Shown here piece by piece: positions 24,602 to 33,410 of a stretch of 64,000 nt of DNA (positions are counted from its first letter, which is position 1; every line of letters starts with the position of its first letter). Position numbers and translations under genes: made by a program. The notes beneath the pieces are model-generated. The model was not told where the DNA came from and did no database searches. It saw only the letters and a program-made list of their open reading frames with translations. Source of the DNA: Thermococcus sp. LS1. GTDB lineage: Archaea > Methanobacteriota_B > Thermococci > Thermococcales > Thermococcaceae. The stretch spans positions 22,353 through 86,352 of the forward strand of contig NZ_SNUJ01000005.1 of assembly GCF_012027395.1 (NCBI RefSeq), in the 5' to 3' direction.

Positions 24602-25123
24602 TCAGCCCCCCTGAAGAAGGAGGTTTGGAAGCTGCGGAGCCCTTTGACCAAGCTCCTGGTCGAGCATGAAAAGAACCTGCGGGCTGTCCTTTGCAAACTT
24701 GAGCTTATCAACAATCTTTTTGACACTTGCCTCTTCTTCAACCTGCTCGTTTATGAACCACTCCAAAAATGCCCTCGTTGAGTAGTCCTTCTCCTCCTCG
24801 GCCAGAGCGGCGAGCTCGTTTATGCACTTGCTTATGAACTGCTCGTGCTTGTATGCCGCCTCAAATGCTGCCAGTGGGGATTCCCACTCCTTTGGCGGCT
24901 GCTCTATTGCTTTCAGCTCGACCCTTCCGTTCCTGTCGTAGATGTAGTTGTAAAACCTTAGTGCATGTCCAAGTTCTTCCTCAGCTTGCGCTTTCATCCA
25001 GTTGGCAAACCCCTCCAGGTTAAGGTCCTCAAAATAGGCCGCCATTGCAAAGTACAGGTATGCAGAATAAAGCTCTCTGTTAAGCTGCTCATTTAGAGCT
25101 TTCAACATTCTTTCACTCAGCAT
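24602..25123 (-). CDS. ferritin
   Basis: 173 residues, classic 24-mer ferritin subunit. Ferroxidase residues are visible: E in [14 protein letters not shown], ExxH in [16 protein letters not shown] in [23 protein letters not shown] helix C (read [15 protein letters not shown]), and E/Q in [12 protein letters not shown]. The C-terminus ends LPNLLLQGG. It stores iron and removes Fe2+ and peroxide. The ATG follows GGGGTGGTGGCC. The sufCBD promoter region is 167 bases downstream of its 3' end; an A run after the stop gives T6 in the RNA. Confidence 0.93.
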   Translation of the reverse strand: MLSERMLKALNEQLNRELYSAYLYFAMAAYFEDLNLEGFANWMKAQAEEELGHALRFYNYIYDRNGRVELKAIEQPPKEWESPLAAFEAAYKHEQFISKCINELAALAEEEKDYSTRAFLEWFINEQVEEEASVKKIVDKLKFAKDSPQVLFMLDQELGQRAPQLPNLLLQGG

Positions 25124-25190
25124 GGCCACCACCCCACTATAGTTACGCGCGGTTACTCTAAAAGTTTTCGCCTTAGATTTTTGAAAAACT

Positions 25191-26282
25191 TTAAATTATT
25201 CCCTCTTTTTCCAAAATATCCAAGATTTTCAAGAATTCCTCATACTTCCCCTGAGTCACAACTCTCTCGGGTCTGAACGGACAATCACAGTATGGGTACT
25301 CTAAAAAGGCTTGATATGTGCCAATTTCCCTCGCTATCTTAACTATCTCTTCCTTGTCCATGCCCAGCAAGGGTCTGTGCACGGGGAAACGGACGCTCAT
25401 GGTCTCAAAGTAAAGGTTCGCCAGTGTCTGCGAAGCCACCTGGCCAAGGGAATCCCCCGTAACAATGCCCAGTGCACCTTCCTCCCTCGCTATCTCCGCG
25501 GCTCTTCTCAGCATAGCGACCTTGCACAGGACGCATGTCCATTCCTGCATGTTTATCCTGCTGAGGACGGCCACGTAGGGTCTCAGAACTTCAAAGTGGT
25601 TCTCCACAATGAGTTCAATGTCTTTTGGGGAGTAATCATTGAGTATCTCAACGGTTTTCTCTACAACCTCCCTCGCGTTCTGCCCCTGGTCGAAGTGAAC
25701 CGCTATTATTTCTGCGCCCCTCTTCATCATGAGGAATGCGGCAACAGGTGAATCTATGCCACCGCTGAGCAGAACCACGACCTTCCCCTGCGTGCCAACT
25801 GGAAGCCCGCCGACGCCTTTAATCTTCTCAAAGAAAACGTAGGCCTTCCCCTTTATAATTTCAATTCCTATCGTGAGCTCGGGATTTTCCAGATCTACTT
25901 TCCAGCCGAATTCTTTCACAATGAACGCCCCTATTTCCCTGTTAACCTCAACAGAAGTCTTGAGGAACGCCTTATCCAGCCGCTGAGTTTCCACCTTAAA
26001 GCTTTTCGGATTCAAACCTTTCAGGGCTTCTCTCAGATAGTCTGGCACTTCCTCGTAGTTCATCTCCCTCGCAGGCGAAACCGAAACAACGCCCGGGACT
26101 TTTGCAATAATCTCAGCCGCTTCATCGGGGGCCTCAATGAGGATTCGTCCTCTAATCAACCTCGCCTTTGCTTTAATCCCTTTCCTCTCTAAGGCAGCTA
26201 GGATGTTCTCTACGAGCCTTCTTTCAAACTCTCTTCTTTTGCCCCTCTTTACTGCTATCTCGCCATAGCGTACCAGTATCAT
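25191..26282 (-). CDS. thiI: tRNA 4-thiouridine synthetase ThiI (no rhodanese domain)
   Basis: 363 residues from the ATG after GGTGGTTGAG. N-terminal ferredoxin-like and THUMP domains (residues about 1-165: [20 protein letters not shown]), then the PP-loop ATPase with [20 protein letters not shown]. Further on are [16 protein letters not shown] and [19 protein letters not shown]. The C-terminus ends with YCDCPFRPE rather than a rhodanese domain, as usual in archaea; the sulfur probably comes from another carrier. It adenylates and thiolates U8 of tRNA. It starts 1 base after the stop of the E1-like gene, so the two are co-transcribed. Confidence 0.93.
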   Translation of the reverse strand: MILVRYGEIAVKRGKRREFERRLVENILAALERKGIKAKARLIRGRILIEAPDEAAEIIAKVPGVVSVSPAREMNYEEVPDYLREALKGLNPKSFKVETQRLDKAFLKTSVEVNREIGAFIVKEFGWKVDLENPELTIGIEIIKGKAYVFFEKIKGVGGLPVGTQGKVVVLLSGGIDSPVAAFLMMKRGAEIIAVHFDQGQNAREVVEKTVEILNDYSPKDIELIVENHFEVLRPYVAVLSRINMQEWTCVLCKVAMLRRAAEIAREEGALGIVTGDSLGQVASQTLANLYFETMSVRFPVHRPLLGMDKEEIVKIAREIGTYQAFLEYPYCDCPFRPERVVTQGKYEEFLKILDILEKEGII

Positions 26283-26283
26283 C

Positions 26284-27258
26284 TCAACCACCCAAATAGC
26301 GTGCAAAGAAGTTTTTGGCTTCCTTTTCGTCCTCAGCACCGCGGATTATCATCCTGCCGCTCGTAAATATCAGGATCTCAGCGTAGTCGTCCTCGAACTG
26401 GATGAACTGCGACGTCTTGATATACTCAATGCCGAGGGCATCGAGCCTTTTGGCGAGCTCATCAAGGTCCACGCTCATCCTCTCGGGGGGAGTTATTTGA
26501 ATCGAACCGTCACACATGTGCTCTATCTTCATCTGCTTCTCCAGGAACGTGAAGTTGTGCCTAACGCAGACCTCACAGTCCTCCCTCCTCGGGATCTCCA
26601 CCTTCTCAAAGTCAAGTGTCTTGGTGTCGAAGAAAATCAGCTCACTCTTCACTTCCTCACCTAAGAGAATCTTAGCCGCTAGAGTGACGGCCAGCGAAGC
26701 AGCGAGGGGCGGAACGTAGCTCATAATCCCTGCGACGGCGCACGTTGGCATGGGCCTTGAGGGCAGCTTCGGCATCAAACAGCGGAAGCAGGCAGTCTTT
26801 CCTGGAATTATGGGCATCAAGTTGCCGTAAGTCGCCAAGATGCCAACGTAAATCCATGGTTTGTTGCTCTTCACCGCGTAGTCGTTTATTACCTGCCTCG
26901 TGTAAATGTTGTCCGTTCCGTCTATAATGAGGTCAGCTTCGTCCAGAAGATGCACCGTTGAAGGGTTTAAGTCCTCAAAGTGACCAATAACGTTCTCAAA
27001 GCGCTCCTTCAGGACCTCCACCTTGGGCTTTCCTATATCCTCACTTGTATATATCGTCCTTGGAAGGTCGCTCTCGTCCACAAAGTCCCGGTCTATCACT
27101 ATTATTCTTCCAACGCCCAGTTTGTGAAGGAAGTAGACCTCCCAGCTCCCCAGTGCTCCTGCCCCCACAACTGCAACCGTGCTCTCGCTGAGCTTTCTTT
27201 GGCCATCCATACCGATTATCGGGAAGTGCCTCGAAAAGTCCATCTTTACATCCACCAT
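26284..27258 (-). CDS. E1-like ThiF/MoeB/HesA adenylyltransferase
   Basis: 324 residues from the ATG after GGTGGTAGC. Nucleotide loop VAVVGAGALGSWEVYFLHKLG, then IIVIDRDFVDESDLPR, the acidic IIDGTDNIYTRQVIND, and zinc ligands in KTACFRCLMP and REDCEVCVRH. It adenylates the C-terminal Gly of a ubiquitin-like sulfur carrier (ThiS, MoaD or SAMP). The C-terminal 80 residues form an extra small domain (ITPPERMSVDLDELAKRLDA). Pairing with thiI suggests it feeds sulfur to tRNA thiolation; equally it may serve molybdopterin or thiamin synthesis. Confidence 0.88.
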   Translation of the reverse strand: MVDVKMDFSRHFPIIGMDGQRKLSESTVAVVGAGALGSWEVYFLHKLGVGRIIVIDRDFVDESDLPRTIYTSEDIGKPKVEVLKERFENVIGHFEDLNPSTVHLLDEADLIIDGTDNIYTRQVINDYAVKSNKPWIYVGILATYGNLMPIIPGKTACFRCLMPKLPSRPMPTCAVAGIMSYVPPLAASLAVTLAAKILLGEEVKSELIFFDTKTLDFEKVEIPRREDCEVCVRHNFTFLEKQMKIEHMCDGSIQITPPERMSVDLDELAKRLDALGIEYIKTSQFIQFEDDYAEILIFTSGRMIIRGAEDEKEAKNFFARYLGG

Positions 27259-27397
27259 GCTACCACCATTGGAAGCTTCTAAGAGGCTCAAAAAAGGCTT
27301 TTGAAAACCAAAAGTTCTGGACAATTCTGGGACATAAAATTCCCGCCGAGCCGGAAAGGATATTAAACCCGTTTCCGGAACTTTCGCCGGTGATGGT

Positions 27398-27946
27398 ATG
27401 GAGTTCTTTGAGGTGTTGAGAAAAAGGAGAAGTATAAGGCGCTTTCAGGATAAGAAAGTCCCGAAGGAGCTGGTAGAAAAGCTTCTTGAGGCTGCTTTCC
27501 TTTCGCCGAGTTCATACAACAAAAGGCCCTGGCACTTCATAGTCGTTGATGATAAGGAAAAGCTCCAGAAGCTCTCGAAGGCGAAGTTAGGCGCCTCTGG
27601 GCTGGCAACGGCTCCTTTAGCCATCGTCGTGACGGCGGATGGTGAGAGGAGTGACGTATGGATCGAGGATGCTTCCATAGCGGCTGAGCATATGCAGCTT
27701 GCGGCCGTTGCCCTGGGTCTGGGATCCTTCTGGGTGCAGATTAGGAACAGGATGCACAACGAGGAGAAGAGCGCCGAGGAATACGTGAGGGAGCTCTTAG
27801 ACATTCCAGAAAACTACCGCGTTCTCTGCATCATTGGTGTTGGCTATCCAGCGGAGAACAAGCCGCCCCACGGCGAAGAGGTCTTTGAGTGGGGGAAAGT
27901 GAGCTACAACGGGTTTGAGAGGCGTTTTAAGGGTGGCCCTGAATAG
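27398..27946 (+). CDS. nitroreductase-family flavoprotein
   Basis: 182 residues. RRSIRRFQDKKVPKELVEKL at the N-terminus binds FMN phosphate; LSPSSYNKRPWHFIVVDD and GLGSFWVQIRNRMHNEE follow. It uses FMN and NAD(P)H to reduce nitro compounds, quinones or flavin. The ATG at GGTGATGGT follows a short A/T-poor leader. It is a single gene divergent from the E1-like gene. The native substrate is unknown. Confidence 0.9.
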   Translation: MEFFEVLRKRRSIRRFQDKKVPKELVEKLLEAAFLSPSSYNKRPWHFIVVDDKEKLQKLSKAKLGASGLATAPLAIVVTADGERSDVWIEDASIAAEHMQLAAVALGLGSFWVQIRNRMHNEEKSAEEYVRELLDIPENYRVLCIIGVGYPAENKPPHGEEVFEWGKVSYNGFERRFKGGPE

Positions 27947-28042
27947 TTCACACGTTGGAAGCGTTCAATTTGACTGCCAACCTCCCGTTTATTTTGCATT
28001 CTGCAAAAAATAAATGCCATAAGAACCCCCGGAGAGTAAAGA

Positions 28043-28261
28043 ATGGTGGTATCAGTGAGAGCAAGGGTATGCATGTTCTGCGCAGGGGAAAGAATTGGAG
28101 ACGTCGTTAAAGTCCTTGAGGCAAAGGGCTACTCCGTCAGCGTGGAAGGGTGCATAGGGCTCTGCGCCAAATATCCCTGCGGCAACGTAAACGTGATAGC
28201 CGGCGAAAAAGAGATATCCGCCAAAGACTTCGGGGGGTTCTTGGAGGCACTGAGGATATAA
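28043..28261 (+). CDS. small Cys-rich protein, thioredoxin-like ferredoxin type
   Basis: 72 residues with five Cys: CMFC near the N-terminus and CIGLCAKYPC in the middle. The spacing is close to thioredoxin-fold [2Fe-2S] proteins and to DUF1450-type proteins, but exact membership is uncertain. The C-terminus (NVNVIAGEKEISAKDFGGFL) has a beta-beta-alpha look. The ATG follows GGAGAGTAAAGA. It precedes the CcdA fusion gene by about 40 bases of apparent leader, so it is probably part of that redox operon. Confidence 0.65.
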   Translation: MVVSVRARVCMFCAGERIGDVVKVLEAKGYSVSVEGCIGLCAKYPCGNVNVIAGEKEISAKDFGGFLEALRI

Positions 28262-28490
28262 AAACCGTGAAGGCCCCACGGTAATCCCGGAGGTTGGTAT
28301 GCCTGGATTCATGTGGGCAGCGAATGTGATAAGCGTGCAGGAGGTTCGCGGGATGGGAGGAAGTGAAATCCTCCAGAAACATGTCAAAGTCGTGTACCCC
28401 GGCAAGATAACAGCGGAATGCCTGGAGATGGGTTATGTCCCGACGACATTTGATGAAAAACGCTTCAAAAAAAGTCTTTTTAACGGTGGC

Positions 28491-29810
28491 ATGGAACCCT
28501 TTTGGGTGAACCGGGTGAAGAGAGCTGTCCTGTTGTTCGGTATCATCCTGCTTTTTGCAGGACTCGCGGCGGGTGCAGAGGTCTCCTACGGGGGACTCAG
28601 CTTCCACGATGTCTCGACCGGGGAAGAGCTGGATAACCTCATCAAGGCCCATGAGGGCGAGTACTTTTTCATCTTCTACCACTCAGAGAGCTGCCCGGCA
28701 TGCAACTACATGAAGACGAGCGTTTTCCCGACTGAGAAAGCCAAGGAGACCCTTTCGGGATTGAACCTTGTTTCCATCGACGTTTACAAAGCGCGCTCCC
28801 TTACAACGCTCAGATATAGGGTTTACGATGACGTTGTTGTCCTCCAGCCAGACAACGCTGGCTACTACAGGCCAAAAACTCCGGGGGAAGAGATAAGCGT
28901 CGGCGTTCCGGGGACGCCAACGATGGTAATATTCAAGGTCGAGAACGGCACCAGAATCCTGAAGGGAGTAGCGATCGGTGCGCTCAATCCTGATGGTTTG
29001 GAGTTCTTCGTAAAGACTGCAGTGGGGAGCGATGAAAAACCCCAAGGAGGGGAACAAACTCAAACCACGGAAACTGCAACGTCCCAGGCCCAGGAAAACA
29101 ACACAAACCTCACCCTCGCGGTTCTCCTGCCGATATTCTCGGCCGGAATACTGAGCGTCTTCTCACCCTGCGTCCTGCCCCTCATAGTCGGCACTTTCTC
29201 CCTCACTTTCGCGAGGAGGAGCGTGGAGCTGATAATAGCTGGCATGGTGTTATCTTTCGCCATCTTGGGCGCCCTGGCAGGTAGTTTTGGTTCCTATGCG
29301 GCCCAGATAAGGGGAGCCCTGTACCTCATAGGCGGCCTCGGCTTCATAGTGATTGGCCTGGGCTTCCTGAGCGAGAGCGTAAGCGCCAAGCTTGAGAGGT
29401 TCCTGAGCTTTTCGGCATCGGATAAGGTAGCGTCGAAGAGAGGAAAGCTGTATGACTTCGCCCTCGGCTCGGCCTTGGGGGCCACGTGGCTCGGCTGCAT
29501 AGCCCCTTACGTCGGCTTCGCCGTCATTACTGCCGCACTAAGCGGCGACACCCTAAGCGGGATAATCGTGATGGGAACCTATGGCCTTGGCATGGGGCTG
29601 ACGGTTTACCTGATTACCTCCTCGAAGGACCTGGGGGACTGGATAAACAGGAAGTTCCTCTCGGGGAGGATAGGCCTCAGCAAGTCTGGCAAAGCAAAGT
29701 GGGAACGGGCCTTGGGTGTAATCCTTGTGCTCCTCGGACTGCTTATGCTCACAGAACTCACACCATTAAAGTTCTGGAGCGCCCTCTTTGAGGGCCTTTC
29801 AAAACTCTGA
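28491..29810 (+). CDS. thioredoxin-domain/CcdA fusion, thiol-disulfide transporter
   Basis: 439 residues from the ATG at GGTGGC. Signal segment RAVLLFGIILLFAGLAAGAE, then an extracytoplasmic thioredoxin domain with CPAC (ESCPACNYMK) and cis-Pro GVPGTPTMVIF. A Thr/Gln-rich linker follows, then a six-helix CcdA domain with SPCVLPLIVG and the second Cys in GATWLGCIAPYVGF. It should carry electrons across the membrane to external thiols. The open frame continues upstream to an ATG at 28299 with a strong GGAGGTTGGT site, giving a 64-residue cytoplasmic extension; which start is used is unclear. The DUF302 gene is next. Confidence 0.88.
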   Translation: MEPFWVNRVKRAVLLFGIILLFAGLAAGAEVSYGGLSFHDVSTGEELDNLIKAHEGEYFFIFYHSESCPACNYMKTSVFPTEKAKETLSGLNLVSIDVYKARSLTTLRYRVYDDVVVLQPDNAGYYRPKTPGEEISVGVPGTPTMVIFKVENGTRILKGVAIGALNPDGLEFFVKTAVGSDEKPQGGEQTQTTETATSQAQENNTNLTLAVLLPIFSAGILSVFSPCVLPLIVGTFSLTFARRSVELIIAGMVLSFAILGALAGSFGSYAAQIRGALYLIGGLGFIVIGLGFLSESVSAKLERFLSFSASDKVASKRGKLYDFALGSALGATWLGCIAPYVGFAVITAALSGDTLSGIIVMGTYGLGMGLTVYLITSSKDLGDWINRKFLSGRIGLSKSGKAKWERALGVILVLLGLLMLTELTPLKFWSALFEGLSKL

Positions 29811-29822
29811 GGAGGTGGAAAA

Positions 29823-30176
29823 ATGTTCAGATACAGGAGAAAGGTTGGGCTGAGCCTTGAGGAAGCCGAAAAGAAGTTTAGGGAGGAGCTCGCAAAGAGA
29901 GGCTACAAAGTGATCCTTGATTTCACGCCAAGCGATGTTATCAGGAACAACCTCGGGGTCGAGATGGAGCCCTACAGGATACTTTATGTCTGCAACCCAA
30001 AGGTCTTCTACGAGATGACCAAGAAGGAATACGAGATAGGCTCCTTCGCGCCGTGTCCGGTGCTCTTCTACGAGAAGGACGGCGAAACCTACGTGGCCAT
30101 CAACACCGCCGACGACGTGCTCGACATAATCAAAGAGCCCCTTGAGGTCGTTAAAAGCGTTATTGAGGACCTTTAA
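29823..30176 (+). CDS. DUF302-family protein
   Basis: 117 residues. RILYVCNPKVFYEMTKKEYE, GSFAPCPVLFYEKDGETYVA and DDVLDIIKEPLEVVKSVI match the DUF302 (TT1751-like) family of unknown activity. Two Cys at the family positions (VCNP, APCP). The ATG follows GAGGAGGTGGAAAA, 12 bases after the CcdA fusion, so it is in the same operon. It is a distant paralogue of the DUF302 gene at 17.7 kb. Confidence 0.8.
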   Translation: MFRYRRKVGLSLEEAEKKFREELAKRGYKVILDFTPSDVIRNNLGVEMEPYRILYVCNPKVFYEMTKKEYEIGSFAPCPVLFYEKDGETYVAINTADDVLDIIKEPLEVVKSVIEDL

Positions 30177-30190
30177 CGAAGTCGTCTCGC

Positions 30191-30207
30191 CTTTTCTTTT
30201 TCCTTTT
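30191..30207 (+). terminator. T-rich terminator after the CcdA-DUF302 operon
   Basis: CTTTTCTTTTTCCTTTT begins 14 bases after the stop codon. Runs of T without a needed hairpin are the normal intrinsic terminators of Thermococcales. Confidence 0.6.
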
Positions 30208-30255
30208 CAGAAAATCAACGTCCAGCGAGCCGGATTTTTAGACTTGCAAAAGAAA

Positions 30256-30267
30256 ATTATATAAATC
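30256..30267 (+). promoter_or_regulatory. TATA box of the 2-oxoacid oxidoreductase operon, with CAAACCTTA nearby
   Basis: ATTATATAAATC lies about 60 bases before the start codon. CAAACCTTA (30275-30283) follows close to the expected transcription start; the same word is found at the rubredoxin and rubrerythrin promoters. Confidence 0.5.
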
Positions 30268-30321
30268 TAATCCACAAACCTTATGATGTCGAAAGTCGAA
30301 CTTAATCCGAAGTGATGTGTT

Positions 30322-32034
30322 ATGGTGGAGTTTCGAGAAGACCTTTCTGTGGTTTTAGGTGGGGCGGCCGGGCAGGGCATCCAGACCGTCGAGGAGATTC
30401 TGACCAGAACGCTGAAGTTCTCAGGCTACAACGTCTATGCAAACAAGGAGTATATGTCGCGCGTTCGTGGAGGCATAAATACCACGGAGATAAGGGTTTC
30501 ATCCAAGAGAGTAAGGGCTTTCGTGAAGAAGATAGACATTCTAATTCCCTTCAAGCGCGGTGTTCTCCCGTGGGTCAAGGACAGGATATCGGAGAGTACA
30601 GTCGTCATCGGCGAGAAGGAAAACGTCGAGGAGGAGTTTCTCGAGAAGATCCACTTCATCGAGGTTCCCCTCACCAAGATGGCGCTCGATGTTGGCAGTC
30701 AGCTCTACCTCAACACCATAGCGGCGGGCATTGTCGTTGGCATCTTTCGCGGTGAATTCTCGGCGGTTGAGGAATACCTGAAGGAGCGCTTCGGGAGCAA
30801 GGGCGAGAACGTTGTTCAGAAGAACATCGAGGCGGCAAAGAAGGGCTACGAACTCGGCCTCAAGCTCCTCAAGGAGGGCACCGTAAAGGTGGAAGTCCAG
30901 AGGAAAGAAAAGGTCAGGGACGAGATACTCCTCAGCGGAGCCGAGGCTGTGGCTCTGGGTGCCCTCGCCGGGGGTATGAACTTCCTCAGCTTCTATCCGA
31001 TGAGCCCCTCAACAGGGGTGGCAGTTTTCGCGGCACAGCATGCGGAGGATTTCGAGATAGTGGTGGAGCAGGTCGAGGACGAGATTTCCGCAATCAACAT
31101 GGCCTTAGGAGCCTGGTACGCCGGAGCGAGGGCTATGGTAACCACCTCCGGCGGCGGCTTTGCCCTGATGACCGAGGCGCTCAGCCTGGCTGGGATGGCC
31201 GAGAACCCGATAGTCATACACCTCGCCCAGAGGCCTGGACCTGCAACCGGCTTGCCCACGAGAACCATGCAGGGCGACCTAAATCTCGTTCTCCACGCCG
31301 GCCACGGCGACTTCCCGAGGATTATCCTCGCCCCGGGCAACATAGAGGAGGCCTTCTACATGAGCGCCGAGGCATTCAACCTGGCGGACAGGTACCAGGT
31401 ACCTGTAATAATACTCACCGACCAGTACCTTGTGGATACCTACTACAACCTCCCTGAGCTCGAGCTGGATAAGGTCAAGGTCGAAAAACACATAGTCGAA
31501 GCGAAACCCGGCTATAGGAGGTATGAACTCACCGAGGACGGAATATCGCCGAGGGCGATCCCAGGTTACGGTGAGGATGTGGTTGTAGCCAATGGAAACG
31601 AGCACGACGAGTGGGGCGACATAACAGAGGATGCAGAACTCACAGTCAGAATGCAGGAGAAGAGGGCAATCAGAAAACTCGAAACCATCAGGAAGAACGC
31701 ACCGCTGCCAAGACTTATTGGAGGGGAGGATGCCAAGTACATCATCGTTGCCTGGGGTTCGACGCTCCACATTGTTGAGGAGGCCATAGAGAAGCTCGGT
31801 AGGGACGATGTAGCGCTGCTCCACTTCAGCTGGCTTTATCCGCTCAACCCGGAGGCAAAGAAGTTCTTCGAAGGCAAGACCATCATAGCCGTCGAGCTCA
31901 ACGTTACGGGCCAGTTCGCGGAGCTTCTAAGGAAGGAGCTTGGCGTTGAGGTTCATCATAGGGTTCTCAAGTACGATGGGAGGGCCTTCTCGGTTGAAGA
32001 AGTCCTCGATGCCATCAATGGGGTGGTAGAATGA
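30322..32034 (+). CDS. 2-oxoacid:ferredoxin oxidoreductase, fused gamma/alpha subunit
   Basis: 570 residues. Residues about 1-190 are the gamma domain ([40 protein letters not shown]). Residues about 195-570 are the alpha domain ([59 protein letters not shown]). This fused two-subunit form oxidises 2-oxoacids to acyl-CoA with reduction of ferredoxin. The ATG follows AGTGATGTGTT. It overlaps the beta gene by four bases. Which 2-oxoacid is used cannot be told from sequence; 2-oxoglutarate-like and broad-range enzymes share this form. Confidence 0.9.
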   Translation: MVEFREDLSVVLGGAAGQGIQTVEEILTRTLKFSGYNVYANKEYMSRVRGGINTTEIRVSSKRVRAFVKKIDILIPFKRGVLPWVKDRISESTVVIGEKENVEEEFLEKIHFIEVPLTKMALDVGSQLYLNTIAAGIVVGIFRGEFSAVEEYLKERFGSKGENVVQKNIEAAKKGYELGLKLLKEGTVKVEVQRKEKVRDEILLSGAEAVALGALAGGMNFLSFYPMSPSTGVAVFAAQHAEDFEIVVEQVEDEISAINMALGAWYAGARAMVTTSGGGFALMTEALSLAGMAENPIVIHLAQRPGPATGLPTRTMQGDLNLVLHAGHGDFPRIILAPGNIEEAFYMSAEAFNLADRYQVPVIILTDQYLVDTYYNLPELELDKVKVEKHIVEAKPGYRRYELTEDGISPRAIPGYGEDVVVANGNEHDEWGDITEDAELTVRMQEKRAIRKLETIRKNAPLPRLIGGEDAKYIIVAWGSTLHIVEEAIEKLGRDDVALLHFSWLYPLNPEAKKFFEGKTIIAVELNVTGQFAELLRKELGVEVHHRVLKYDGRAFSVEEVLDAINGVVE

Positions 32035-32915
32035 ACCTTGAGAAGGTCGACAAGAGCCGCTTCGAACCAAAGAGGCCAGGGAGCCAGGACATAGCCTGGT
32101 GCCCAGGATGCGGCAACTTCGGAATCAGGAACATCCTCATAACGGCCTTGGCGGAGCTCGGCCTTAACCCCAACGAGGTGGCAATAATCAGCGGTATCGG
32201 TCAGGCCGCAAAGATGCCTCACTATATAAAGGCCAACGGATACCACACGCTCCACGGCAGGGCCATTCCGATAGCAACTGGGGTGAAGACGGCAAATCCA
32301 GAGCTGACCGTCATAGCAGAGGGTGGAGACGGCGACATGTACGCCGAAGGCGGCAACCATCTCCTTCACGCGATAAGGAGGAATCCAGACATAACCGTTC
32401 TCATTCACGACAACCAGATATACGGCCTCACGAAGGGTCAGGCTTCCCCCACCACGATGAAGGGAATAAAGACGCCCACTCAGCCGTGGGGTGTCTTTGA
32501 AGAGCCCTTCAACGTCATTGCCCTTGCCATAGCCCTCGATGCTTCCTTCGTTGCGAGAACCTTCATGGGGTATTTCAGGGAGAGCGTCGAGATAATAAAG
32601 AAGGCGATAGAGCACAAAGGTTTGGCCATAGTCGATATCTTCCACCCCTGCGTCAGCTTCAACAAGGTGAACACCTACGCCTGGTACAGGGAGCACACCT
32701 ACTGGATGGACGACCATGACTCCTACGACAGGGAAGCGGCCTTTAAGCGCGCGATTGAAACCGATCCGCTCCCGCTCGGCGTGTTCTACATCAACGAAAA
32801 GCCCACATTTGAAGAGCTTGTTCCTGCCTACAAGAGGGACAAAACGCCGCTGTGGAAGAGGGAGCCAAAGGTCGAGGAGATAAGAAAGATTCTAGATATT
32901 AAAAGGAGGCTCTGA
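32031..32915 (+). CDS. 2-oxoacid:ferredoxin oxidoreductase, beta subunit
   Basis: 294 residues. It binds thiamin diphosphate ([37 protein letters not shown]) and an Fe-S cluster through Cys in [11 protein letters not shown] and IFHPCVSFN. There is no separate delta (2x[4Fe-4S]) gene, as expected for this two-subunit type. It partners the upstream gamma/alpha gene. The stop is directly followed by a peroxiredoxin gene with an AGGAGG site inside its own last codons, so the three genes form one operon. Confidence 0.92.
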   Translation: MNLEKVDKSRFEPKRPGSQDIAWCPGCGNFGIRNILITALAELGLNPNEVAIISGIGQAAKMPHYIKANGYHTLHGRAIPIATGVKTANPELTVIAEGGDGDMYAEGGNHLLHAIRRNPDITVLIHDNQIYGLTKGQASPTTMKGIKTPTQPWGVFEEPFNVIALAIALDASFVARTFMGYFRESVEIIKKAIEHKGLAIVDIFHPCVSFNKVNTYAWYREHTYWMDDHDSYDREAAFKRAIETDPLPLGVFYINEKPTFEELVPAYKRDKTPLWKREPKVEEIRKILDIKRRL

Positions 32916-32916
32916 A

Positions 32917-33369
32917 ATGGTAAAAGTTGGAGACATTGCACCTGATTTTATTTTGAAAGACCAGAACGGGGAAGAGTTCAGGCTGAGCGACTTCAGGAGG
33001 AGACGGGTTCTGCTCTCTTTCCATCCCTTAGCATGGACGAACATCTGTGAAAGGCAGATGAAAGCCCTAGAGGAGCATTATGATGAGCTTGAGGAGCTCA
33101 ACGTTGTTCCTGTGGGAATAAGCGTTGATTCAGTCCCAACAAAAAAGGCATGGGCGGATCACATGGGCCTTAAAAAGCTCAGAATCCTGGCGGACTTCTG
33201 GCCCCATGGGGAAGTTGCACGGAAGTACGGCCTCTTCAGAGAGAAGGATGGAATCTCGGAAAGGGCGAACGTGATAATAGACGAAAACGGCAGGGTGGCT
33301 TTTGTGAAGGTCTATCCTCTCGGAGAGCTTCCGGACTTAAACGAGATACTGGCAGTCCTGAAGGGATGA
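32917..33369 (+). CDS. peroxiredoxin, single-Cys (AhpC/TSA family)
   Basis: 150 residues with only one Cys, in HPLAWTNICERQMKALEEHY, which keeps the PxxxTxxC peroxidatic motif. There is no resolving Cys, so it acts as a 1-Cys enzyme or pairs with another protein. The conserved Arg is in ISERANVIIDENG. The ATG follows AGGAGGCTCTGAA, one base after the oxidoreductase beta stop. Co-expression would protect the oxygen-sensitive ferredoxin enzyme from peroxide, an inference from the operon. Confidence 0.88.
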   Translation: MVKVGDIAPDFILKDQNGEEFRLSDFRRRRVLLSFHPLAWTNICERQMKALEEHYDELEELNVVPVGISVDSVPTKKAWADHMGLKKLRILADFWPHGEVARKYGLFREKDGISERANVIIDENGRVAFVKVYPLGELPDLNEILAVLKG

Positions 33370-33410
33370 ATTAATAACCATGGAAAGAGAACTCAAAGGT
33401 GGTGATGGCA

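Noticed and set aside
30312..30755. 147-codon frame overlapping the start of the oxidoreductase gamma domain
   Set aside because: Arg/Gly/His-rich out-of-frame reading; the gamma-domain frame has clear family motifs.
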